A DNA stretch of 64,000 bases from Tubulanus polymorphus (lineage: Eukaryota > Nemertea > Palaeonemertea > Tubulaniformes > Tubulanidae): NCBI RefSeq assembly GCF_964204645.1, contig NC_134027.1, positions 13,070,485 to 13,134,484 on the forward strand. Direction: 5' to 3'. The translations under genes and the position numbers were made by a program. Under the pieces are notes generated by a model. It saw nothing but the letters and a program-made list of their open reading frames with translations. It did not search any database and had not been told where the DNA came from. Positions 51,326 to 61,177 of the stretch are shown here, piece by piece; within the stretch, counting starts at the first letter, position 1; each line of letters begins with the position of its first letter.

Positions 51326-51748
51326 CTAATTAGTAAACTTATACGCTACAAATATAACAATAACAGTTTCACCTAAAATCCAAATTATTTCATATTTCTG
51401 TTGTTAATTACTTGGGGTATAATAATCTGATAATTTAGGTTTGTATAGATGTAATTTTTGTTTATTGGTTACCGCGTTATATAAACTCATTGCGTCATCA
51501 ACTGATTGAAAATCTCTATGTGAAATCTTCTGATCATATAATTCTTTATTGATGTAATCCATATAGTTTTGTCTGTTTTCTCTATATTCTTCCGCTGCTT
51601 TATTGTATTTCTCTAATGCTAAATTATGTCTTTTTTGTTCTGTTAATGAACCATTTTTATCAATATGTTTAAATAAATAACCACCACCAGTAAATGCTAA
51701 AGCGTTAACGATTACCGATCCTATAATAGTTATAACTGCAGAAGCCAT
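51326..51748 (-). pseudogene. Conserved Polinton membrane protein, one stop
   Basis: It starts MASAVITIIGSVIVNALAFT, a membrane segment, followed by a helical middle with ALEKYNKAAEEYRENRQNY. A TAA at 51404-51406 ends the frame, yet the same frame continues to a TAG at 51326 with a second hydrophobic segment (IIWILGETVIVIFVAY). A membrane-helix-membrane layout is usual for this Polinton family, so the stop is probably a lesion. Start carries the ACTAAATAAATGG motif. Confidence 0.55.
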
Positions 51749-51754
51749 TTATTT

Positions 51755-51840
51755 AGTCAAATAATTATGTATTTATATTCCTCCCATATAAATACATAAT
51801 TATTTTACTAAATAATTATGTATTTATATGGGAGGAATAT
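51755..51840. repeat. Nested inverted repeats
   Basis: AAATAATTATGTATTTATAT occurs near 51758 and 51815 and inverted near 51785. The outer part includes CCTCCC and GGGAGG. It lies between two membrane-protein genes and overlaps the end of the left-hand neighbour's reading frame. Confidence 0.6.
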
Positions 51841-52045
51841 ATTTTTGTTTTTCTAAATAATCAATAGTTAAATTAGATAAAGTTACTGCTAATGTTAATT
51901 TTAAAATATCATTTATATCAAATCTATAAACATTAACACGTCCCATTTTGAATACTTTTTTTAATACCATTGAATAACCAACAGTTCCAACTGGTAGTAA
52001 TGCTCCATTATATAATCCAGTTATTATCCACTTATTATCACTCAT
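51824..52045 (-). CDS. Small membrane protein, 73 aa
   Basis: Hydrophobic segment ALLPVGTVGYSMVLKKVF and a second weaker one, LKLTLAVTLSNLTIDYL. Similar short proteins lie next to the previous gene in other Polintons (from memory). Intact; start carries the AACTAAATG motif. Confidence 0.5.
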   Translation of the reverse strand: MSDNKWIITGLYNGALLPVGTVGYSMVLKKVFKMGRVNVYRFDINDILKLTLAVTLSNLTIDYLEKQKYIPPI

Positions 52046-52387
52046 TTAGTTATCAAAAAAATTACTATCATCAAAATATTTAGTTATCTTAGTGATGATT
52101 AATTCAACATTTATTTCATTACTATTTTTATGATTATCATATATTTTGGATAATATGTTTTTAATATCATCAATAATTCCATTTTCATTTAATTCATAAT
52201 ATTCTAAAGGTGATTTAATTAAATCAATTACTTTTACTATATCATAATTTTCTTTATTAATCATTGTTGCATTATTAAATGATTTACTTTTTATACCAGT
52301 AATTACATCATTTAGTTTAATTCTCATTTCTTTACCATGTTTAAAATCAAACCCAAAACATATACTCGGTCCAACAGTTATATTCAT
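52046..52387 (-). CDS. Polinton protein, 113 aa, unknown
   Basis: Starts MNITVGPSICFGFDFKHGKE. No membrane segment and no known motif. It directly abuts the next gene: its stop codon ends at 52046 and the next ATG starts at 52045. Start carries the ACTATATAAATG motif after an AATTTTTT run. Confidence 0.45.
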   Translation of the reverse strand: MNITVGPSICFGFDFKHGKEMRIKLNDVITGIKSKSFNNATMINKENYDIVKVIDLIKSPLEYYELNENGIIDDIKNILSKIYDNHKNSNEINVELIITKITKYFDDSNFFDN

Positions 52388-52404
52388 TTATATAGTGAAA
52401 AAAA

Positions 52405-53167
52405 TTACTCTCTACATCTTATAACTAATTCATAAATTACAGGGAAATTATTTAAATCAAATAAGTGCCCATTATGATTTCTAATTTCTAATCTAAAATT
52501 ATTAAAACGAGGAATGCATGGTTTGAAATCACATTCTGTTAAATTATAATTTATTTGCGTTCCAAATTCTTTAACATTCTTCAATGGTAAAATGTTTAAT
52601 AAACCAGAATTACAAGTTATATCTTTAGTTGCTTCGAATGTTTTTGTAGGATCGATTAAATTGCAATAAATATAAAAATGTGTGTAAGGTATAAAGTTTG
52701 GTGTAACAGCATCAATATTTTTAAAAGATCTATCTGGAAGAATTCCTAACAGTTTAGCTATAGGTTTTTTTTACCATAAATTTATGTTTTTCACTATTAG
52801 ACAACCTTATCGTTATTATATCAGAACTATCACTTTTTAAAAATCTAATACTAAACCCAGAACTACTCCCTAATTTGTGACAGGCTTTTCTATTAATTTC
52901 TTGTGCTAATGTATCTAAATTATATAACCCCGGTTTTAAATATATATAGGACCATTCATTTTTACCTTTATCAAAAATTAAAAAGGCTCTATGTTCAATA
53001 GTTTTATTCGATATATTATAAAAAGAATTACATAAACTTATATTTACTAATTTTAAATCTACACAATTCTTGAATTCTCTATCTAATTGAACTAGTAAAT
53101 TATGAGATTTATAATTTGTAAGCCTTCTTGAATCAACAAATATTCTGTATTCTTTTAATTCTACCAT
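52405..53167 (-). pseudogene. Candidate penton/minor capsid protein, one frameshift
   Basis: The first part (53167-52754) has EYRIFVDSRRLTNY, VDLKLVNISLCNSFYNIS and a YLKPGLYNLDTLAQEIN segment, a beta-rich pattern like the penton (PX-type) proteins of Polintons. The frame changes in a T-run at about 52764-52772, and a coding-like frame continues to TAA at 52405. Total about 250 residues. The penton assignment is inference from strand pattern and position; the frame break is seen directly. Confidence 0.4.
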
Positions 53168-53184
53168 TTATTTTACATATTTTC

Positions 53185-53538
53185 TTATTCGAAATCTATT
53201 TCATGGTGCTTTTTTTCATTCTTACCTTTGTATACGAAATAGAAATCTCCAGAACATAATTCTTCTAGATCTTCACTTGATAATCTATGAAATCTATCCG
53301 GTAAATATGTTCTGAATTTATATGTATTTCCTTTTAATCCTTCATATTCTAAGTGTATAACTAATTTATCTCCATATCTGTTAGTAACTGTAACAATATC
53401 TGTAATTAGATATTTCTTATGGATTATTAATTCTGCTAACTTCTTAAATTTATAATCTACTGATTTGACATTTGAAGTATCTTTTATTCTATCTAGAAAT
53501 AATTTGTTGTTCTCACTGTGTGTTTGTTTACTCTCCAT
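53185..53538 (-). CDS. Small Polinton protein, 117 aa, possible ssDNA-binding
   Basis: A compact beta-rich segment (KYLITDIVTVTNRYGDKLVI, TYLPDRFHRLSSEDLEEL, FYFVYKGK). The pattern 'x-V-T-x-[KR]-[FY]-G-D' followed by 'LP-x-R' resembles small OB-fold-like proteins found next to Polinton and densovirus-like polymerases; this is inference. It overlaps the polymerase end by 46 bp. Start carries the ATTATAAATGG motif. Confidence 0.4.
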   Translation of the reverse strand: MESKQTHSENNKLFLDRIKDTSNVKSVDYKFKKLAELIIHKKYLITDIVTVTNRYGDKLVIHLEYEGLKGNTYKFRTYLPDRFHRLSSEDLEELCSGDFYFVYKGKNEKKHHEIDFE

Positions 53539-56500
53539 TTATAATACATATTTTCATTAAAATTTGATAAACACGTTAGAATTCTTTTCATTATCTCGTT
53601 CTCTTTTGTTTCTTCTCTTTTAAATTTTAAGTATTCATCTAAATTACAACCATAAGCAACTGTGTGAATTCCATCATCTAAAATATATCTTTTATCATCA
53701 AATGGGTTTAGACTTATCTTTTCAATTTCTTCAATAAACATTTCATGATCTTCAGATCTAAAACATCTCATCTTATGTTTTCTAACTTCTTCATTGAATA
53801 TACAATTGATGTAATCTTTGAAATGAATATTCTTTTCTACTACACTTTTGGTTATTCCTTTTAACTTTTTAGCTTCATGTTCTTTAGTTTTATATGAATA
53901 CATTTTAGATCTAATACCAATGAATTCAATCATTTCTTCGCCACCTAATTCATCCTTAAACTTCCCTGGAACTGTTTTATTATCATTGCTAAACAATTCA
54001 TGATCTTTAGGATAATTACTGAAATCAAAATGATGTTTTAATGTTTTTAAATCATCAGTTATGTTATCAGTTTTTATCTTTAATATGTAACTGTCGGTAT
54101 CAAAATATAATATTTCTATATGTTTTTCTCCAAAAAGTGGTTGTAATACATTATAATAGAATTCATACATTAGTAATTTTGATAATTCTAAAACTGAAGC
54201 GCCAACATAGATTGGTTTATTAAATTTCATTGATGTTCTTCTCATTTTAACTGCGGCTAAATTTTCATCAAATATTCTGTTACCTAAAAACTTAGGATAT
54301 GATTGTAAATGTCTTATTCTTTTACCATTACTAACTAACTCAATATCATTTCTATTTCTAATATTTTCACAAGTTTTTCCATAGAATGCATTATTCATTA
54401 ACTTGAAGAAATCTTTTTCGAAATCAGTTTTAGCTTCAGTTCTCTGTTTGGTGTTAAAATCTATATATTTTTCTAACCACTTAGATTGGCTAAATGAAAT
54501 ATATCTATGTACTTTTTTAGAATCATTCCTTGACTCAAATAAAACTTTAACATTCTATAATGTACTACATAATTATATTTATCTTCTTGAGTTACCATTA
54601 ACTTTTCTGTATGAATATGATTTTCGGGTTTAATTCTTTTTTGATAATTTGATAATTCTTCATGAGTTACGGTTTTATGTTCTGGATAGTATGCTAGATT
54701 TCTAGATTTAAATTTAATATGTTCAGGATATTCTAAATCTACGACAAAGAAGTAACTAGTATCTGAATCATCTGCAATATCTAGAATTCTTTTCTTCCAA
54801 TCAAATTTATCATTATTTTCATTCTGTAAAACTTCAGTTAATTCAAATACTCCATAAGGTTATGGTTCCATCATTGCCCAACCATACAAATTATTTGCAT
54901 CGATATATAATAACTTATATCCAGGGTTATCATTTACATTGAAATATCTATCGCCTAATACACCTGAAACTCCTCCTCCTATAGATTTTTCAAATAATAG
55001 TAATTGATCTATATTTGTTAACAAATCCATTTTTATATCTGTAAATTTTAATCCACAATCCCATGTTAATCCTGGACTTGAATAACAATGACAAGGATCA
55101 ATATTGAAATATTTTAGGTTTACATCTCTAAACCTTTCGAATATATCGGTTAATAATAATACATCTGATTTTAGATATAAATCTACTAATTGCCCATGAT
55201 TTTCTATTTTGAAATGATTCCAAATATTCAATGTTCTATTATATACTTCATCTTTAACATATTCATTTTTTAATTCATCATAAAATTGTTCTTTTAATAA
55301 TTCAGTTATGTTAAAATCATTATGATTTTTATAGAAAGAATATGGAATTGCTCCTTTATATCTCATTAATTGGAAATCATCATTATTTGGGTAGTGTTGT
55401 TTTAATATTTTCAATTCATCATCAACTTATGATTTTGATAAGTTATCTAATGAACTATTTAAAAATCTATATGAATCTATAAATCTTAAACACCCAAATT
55501 GGAATGATATAAAATTCTCAGATGTTTTAGCTAACATTCTAAATTTATAAGTTGGTATTTTATCTTTTGATCTATTTGAATTTAATCTTTCTATTTCATT
55601 ATTAATTTCTTCTATTTTATGGCATAACTGTTTGATGAATAAATGCGCATCATATCCAGATAGATTATGAAATATAACTGGTACAAAGTTAATTTTCTTA
55701 GCTTGCAAGTTACAATTCTCATGTGCAGCGCCTCTAAACTTTCCATTCAAATGATCATGGTCTCTTACTTTTTTATCTTTATAATTAAATATCTTTTCAC
55801 AATAATAACATTTATCTGCAAACGCAAATTCTTCTTTATCTTCTTCTGTCATTATAATTTCTATATTTTTATTTAACTTTTCATTAGATTTTATTTCATA
55901 TTTAATTAATAAGTCACAAAAATGATTGATAACATTTTCATTTCTATAATTATAATATTCACTATTAATTAGTTCTGGATAATCAGATTTAATATATAAC
56001 CCGAAAGCTGCAGCTGATTGGTGAATCTTTTTAATAGTACTTGTTTTTGGTGGTTCATCTGAAAAATCATTTTCATTAGAATTTAATTTCTTTCTTTTAT
56101 AATATATTTCTTTTCTATCTTGATCAGTTAATTCTTTATTTAATGATTCAAAATCTCCATATATTACAAATGGTACTTTATTTTTGTAATCATATTTTTT
56201 GAATTCTAATATTTTATCCTTTTCATTTGGTAAAACTAATTTACAATAATCATGATTTTCACATAATTGTTTATGATTTAATAATGTACTTTCATTACTG
56301 AATCTATGTAAACATTTTCTACAAAGATATATTTTATGGTGATCACTTTCTGATTTAAAAAATAAATCGATTTGTTTAATCCACATATAATGATTCTCAT
56401 AATATAGTATATCTATAACATCGTTTGAATCATAATCTTTTGATAGATATAAAGGTTCTAATGTATAATGTTTTATATTGTTACCTTTTGTATTTGGTAA

Positions 56501-57607
56501 TTTGATTAAATCAAATACATTTATCTTTATATTATTATCTCTTTCTATTTTTGGGATGTTTTTAATTATAACAGGATACTTATCTATCTTATAATTATTT
56601 TCAAATTGTTTATAATTTGTTAATCTATAAGTATGTTTATTATAATCTTCAACTGGGTGTAAACAACTTATTATAGCCCATAGAAAACATTTATCATCTT
56701 CATTTTGTACATTTATTACAGCATTAGTTTTAAATGGTAGTTTAATATAACTCGATGCTTCAATATCTGGTTCTTTATAATATGATACATTATTTTCATC
56801 GATTGGTTTTGATTTAGTTAACTTATTATATTTTGTGTTATAAACATGTTAAGTCATAAATATTATTTCATCAAATATTAAACCAGATCCTTCAAAATAT
56901 TTCTCTTCTATTTTAGTTTTTACTTCATTATAACATTTATCTAATTTATCATCTATATGTTGTTTATATATAATATGTTGTGAATGAGAATTGATATTAT
57001 ATATTGGTTTATCTTCAGATTTTATAAACTTTACTTTAACTGATATACTAATTTTAGGATATTCAACATCAGTTATTATTTTTACTATTTCTTTCATATT
57101 TTCTAAATGTTTTTTATTTTCTTCTAATGTTTTTCCTTTATGAAATTTAAACTCGATAGCTGCTGGACCAATATCACTTTTAAATGCTTCGGTTATCTCT
57201 ATATCTTTTTTATTATCTAATGAATTAATATAATATCTTACATCTTCCATGTATGGTCTTTTATTGTTTAATTTATTTTTTATGCTTTTAATTGTCTTCT
57301 GTTTCTTATCATTATCTTTATCAAAATAATCTTCACCTAAAATATCATTATTCTTATTTCTAATATGACTTTTAGATTTTAAATGTTCATTATAATATCT
57401 TTTATCACTGAATGATTGATTACATGTATCGCATTTATATATTTCTTTTTCATTCTTTAATTCATCTAATTTAGTTTCTAATATATCATCTTTATATTCT
57501 AGTTTCAATTTATTCTCTAAATGTGTTTTAGTTTTATTGTGTCTTGCTTTTTGGGATTTATCTATATTGATATTACATGTTGGATAGTAGTACTTATTTG
57601 CTTCCAT
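53493..57607 (-). pseudogene. Protein-primed family B DNA polymerase, several breaks
   Basis: About 1370 codons in one frame from ATG 57607, with breaks: TAA at 56849-56851, TAA at 55427-55429, TAA at 54860-54862, and a frame change near 54515. The N-terminus has matrin-type zinc fingers (YKCDTCNQSF). Exo motif I is YGDFES (about 56164), then an endonuclease VII-like zinc insert CYYCEK and KVRDHDHLNGKFRGAAH (about 55830-55710), then FHNLSGYDAHLF (about 55675). Polymerase motifs are DANNLYGWAM (A, about 54905), KLMNNAFYGK (B, about 54400) and YFDTDS (C, about 54104). It would replicate the element from a terminal protein. The start codon lies in the right terminal repeat. Confidence 0.92.
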
Positions 57608-58230
57608 TTTAATACTAAATTTTTTATTAAAATTGATTTTAGAAGTTCAATGATTCATATATGCATTATTTCAATCACACTTTACTAACACTTTTAATGT
57701 TTAAAAATCTAACTCACACAAATATGAATATTGAAATAATGTTGTAAATATATACTTTTATATTGAATAATCTGTCAATTTAAATGTTATTCATATATAT
57801 GATTATTTTAAGAGTAATAGGGGTAATGGCCTTTCAGGTTAAAGGTTGAATGGTCGAGTTCATTAAAAACAAATATTAAAAGTAATTTAAAACTATAATA
57901 TATTTTCATAACCATGTGTATTTCAGTTGAATAATAGAATAATTATTATTATCAAAATATATTTGATTATATGAATTTGTGTATTGTAAATGAATCAATT
58001 GGTCGCGGAGCGGAGCGGGAGCGAAGTGGAGCGACCAATTGATTTAATACAATATGCATTTAAAATTTAAATTATTGATATCTTAGAATAAATATTTAGT
58101 TATAATATAAAATGCACTATTATGCACAATTATGAAAATATATTATAGTTTTAAATTACTTTTAATGTTTTGTTTTTTAATGAGCTCGACCGTTCGACCT
58201 TTGGCCTCAAAGCCCATTACCCCTATTACT
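57603..58230 (-). repeat. Right terminal inverted repeat with an internal fold-back
   Basis: The outer 418 bp (57813-58230) is an inverted repeat with a GC-rich centre (about 57995-58040, AATTGGTCGCGGAGC and its partner). The inner part extends to the polymerase start codon. It matches the left repeat closely; the outermost 60 bases differ at about two positions. Confidence 0.88.
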
Positions 58231-58236
58231 AACCAC

Positions 58237-58826
58237 GATTTTGAGGGGTTTCGTCTTTGAAAGCCCATAACTATCAAACTAAGCATCAGAGTTTGACGAG
58301 ATAAAGTTCTTCCGGCGCAAATAGCATTGCATTTTTACACATTTAATACTTTGGACCATCTTCACCCGTCAAGGGATTCGAACCCACTGCTAAAGCCGTT
58401 CCCCGAACCCCTTGACCCCACGAGTCGTTGAAGTCGTTACTAGCAGACCAGAATCAGGTCGGGCCAATCACAGCGCTTGTTACAAACGACATTAGGCATC
58501 TATGGAATTTCATGGTAAATGGACCAATCAGTGAACACGTAGCGAACGCCGAAGTATTGTCGCGTGTTGATATATGACGTCATGTGCAAAAGCGCCAGTA
58601 ATGAAATCGCGCGTCGTGAGGCTGGGGGCTGGTGGATGCGAATTCGGGAGCGATACCGGACCCCTGGTATCGAGGATGACTTTGGACAGTTAAAGATGCT
58701 GCATAAAAACATGCTCAATTAAATCAAATTTTTTACCTTCTTTGGTGAACTTCTCAAAAAATATGAAACCCATGGTTTTGACTTTAACGTTAGGTTCTAA
58801 GTTTAAATCCCTGTTAATTTTGTAGA
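58237..58826. other. Flank right of the Polinton, no gene
   Basis: A tRNA-like B box on the minus strand (GGGTTCGAATCCC, plus-strand 58393-58405) lies in a poorly folding context, perhaps a SINE or tRNA relic. No protein-coding signature. Confidence 0.45.
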
Positions 58827-61177
58827 ATGGATAAAAACCGTCAGCAAAAACGCTTGTCATACCAGCGCACGTATATGATAACTGCCTGTAGGATTGCTGT
58901 TGAGGCAGGACTAGGTTATGAAAGTTCTATGGATCAGGGAGAGATGGAGAGGGATGAATTTATAAATGGAGGTGGTAATGAATCGGAACTAGATGAGCAT
59001 GGTGATAAAGCACCTGGTGAGCAAAGTTTTTCATGCGATGCATGATGATGTTGATCTCCCTGTGCCAGCTGCTTGTGATTTTGACCACGGAATGCCTATT
59101 TGTCACGATGGTGACCATGACCCATCATCAAGTGATGGTGACAATGACCCATCGTCATGTGATAGTAGCTCTTCTGAGGATGCCCAGGAGGATAATGTTG
59201 ATCTATGTCTAGAACTTGGAAACTGGGTTAACAAATACAATGTCAAACATAATGCTGTTGACAATCTGCTGAAAATCTTGCAACAATATCACGACAACCT
59301 GCCAAGTTCTGCAAGAACATTACTAAAAACAGTTCATGCTGTGGATTCCCTTGAAAGATCAGGAATGCACTACATCTACTTGGGTTTGAGCGCACAACTT
59401 CTTATTTGTTATAATAGGCTACCTCAAGTAGATCAAAACACTGTCGATAGCTTTGTTATTTCTTTCAATATCGATGGGCTGCCTCTTTTTAAGTTCAAAA
59501 ACCTCACTGTGGCCAACACTTTGTGCGATTACAAATTTAGGAAAAAGCATAGTATTTAATGTTACCCTGCCATGTGGACCAGCAAAGCCATCAAATCTCA
59601 AGTTTTTGGATGATATGATTCATGATCTGAGACATCTGCTAGCTCATGGCCTTCAAGTTAATGATAAGCATATAGAAATAACAATCAAGTGTGTGGTATG
59701 TGATATGCCTGCCAAAATTTTTGTTAAGTCTGTAGCTACACTGGCTATTTTGGATGTGATAGATGTAAGCAAGAAGGGGAATGGCATGGCCGAATGACTT
59801 TTCCAAGAGTTGATTATTTACGCTTGCGCACAGATGATTCATTTCGTTATCAAACACAACCGCAACATCACAAGGGCCACACTCCTTTTGTAAATTTACC
59901 AATATAGAAATAACAATCAAGTGTGTGGTATGTGATATGCCCGCCAAAGTTTTTGTTAAGTGTGTGCGTAGCTACGCTGGCTATTTTGTAAGCGAGAAGG
60001 GGAATGGCATGGCCGAATGACTTTTCCAAGAGTTGATAATTTACGCTTGCGCACAGATGATTCATTTCGTTATCAAACACAACCGCAACATCACAAGGGC
60101 CACACTCCTTTTGTAAATTTACCAATTGATATGATAACATGTTTTCCTATAGATTACATGCACCAAGTTTGTTTGGGAGTCACTAAACGCATGCTATTGA
60201 CTTGGACGAATCGGCCTCGTAATGTGAAAATTTCTGCCCAACATGCAAGCATAATTAGTGATCGTATGACTGATTTGCGACCTTCAATTACTACAGATAT
60301 CTTACAAAGGAAGCCTCGCGGTCCGTCTCATTTAAAGCATTGGAAAGCTTCAGAATACAGACAGTTCCTTCTGTACACACGATCTCTTGTATTAAAGGAT
60401 ATATTACGCGAGGAAATATATGAACATTTTCTCTGTTTTTGTGTTGCAATGCGCATATTGGTATCGCCAGTGCTGTCCAGGGAATTTGTAGATTATGCTG
60501 AACAACTTTTAATTCATTTTGTCACTTGCTGCCATGACATCTATGGTGTTGAAATTATGACATACAATGTCCATTCGATGCTACATCTAGCTGATGATGT
60601 TCGAATAAATGGGAATTTGGATTCCCATAGTGCTTTCTGTTTCGAAAACTATTTGCAGGAATTTAAAAAAATGGTTCGTTCAGCCAACAAATTGTTAAGA
60701 GACTAAGCGAAAGAAAAAACATGAAAATTGACGTAGATAGGAGGGAAAGAATGCCAAAATGTAATGACTGCTTCTTATTAGGTGAAGAATGTATTGAGGT
60801 GCTAGACAGACATCCAGACAATGGAAATATGCGTTGTACGATATATGAGAATCCCGATTATCTCTTCAATAGACCCTGCGACTCGCGCCTTGTCCACATC
60901 TACAAAGTTAACCGGAGGAGAACATTTGTGCGTAATGTTTCAAGGCACGAACTTGTGTCTATGGCATTAAAACTGTCCATTCCCGACAGCCATGAGCTTG
61001 TGTTTGTTGCTATTCTTCATGATACATAGAATCCCTTTAAGTACCCTGCAAGTCTGTAGCCAGGGGGATCGTCCGAACAAATGCCCATTTAATCTTTTTG
61101 ATCCAAATTGTCAGTATGCATTGTTATTGGCCGCGTTCACACGACAACTGGTAAGGCCATACAAAGAAATACCCTAG
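58827..61177 (+). pseudogene. CACTA-type transposase-like gene, decayed
   Basis: Frames in series: 58827-59045 (Gln/Arg-rich start), 58993-59559 (ending in FNIDGLPLF, first Asp), 59453-59797 ([14 protein letters not shown]), 60017-60706 (FPIDYMHQVCLGVTKRML with the second Asp; HSAFCFENYLQEFKKMV with Glu) and 60721-61029 with a further C-terminal piece. Frame changes occur near 59040, 59500 and 60710, and a direct duplication of about 225 bp interrupts it at 59674-60126. The D, DYMH..LGV, E layout matches the transposase at 20095-22410, but the sequences are far apart, so it is another family. It is non-functional. No element ends were found. Confidence 0.7.
59674..60126 (+). repeat. Direct duplication, about 225 bp, within the transposase
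   Basis: 59674-59905 and about 59905-60126 are nearly identical, starting AGAAATAACAATCAAGTGTG and ending GTAAATTTACCAAT. The second copy has small indels. Confidence 0.85.

Larger units (their letters stand above)
41107..58230. mobile_element. Polinton/Maverick element, 17,124 bp, complete ends
   Basis: It starts AGTAATAGGGG at 41107 and ends CCCCTATTACT at 58230, flanked on both sides by the 6-bp duplication AACCAC (41101-41106 and 58231-58236), the size Polintons make. Terminal inverted repeats are about 630-650 bp. It encodes protein-primed DNA polymerase B, retroviral-type integrase with chromodomain, FtsK/HerA-like packaging ATPase, a double-jelly-roll major capsid candidate, candidate minor capsid proteins and several small membrane proteins. 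Genes are in two converging blocks. I found no adenovirus-type protease. At least nine genes are broken by stops or indels, so it is not autonomous. Confidence 0.93.

Noticed and set aside
46916-57607. Stop codon reassignment or readthrough in the Polinton
   Set aside because: Both TGA and TAA are involved, frameshifts occur as well, and intact genes end at TAA. Decay is simpler.
58372-58450. tRNA gene on the minus strand
   Set aside because: A T-loop-like GGTTCGAATCC is present, but the acceptor and D arms do not pair.
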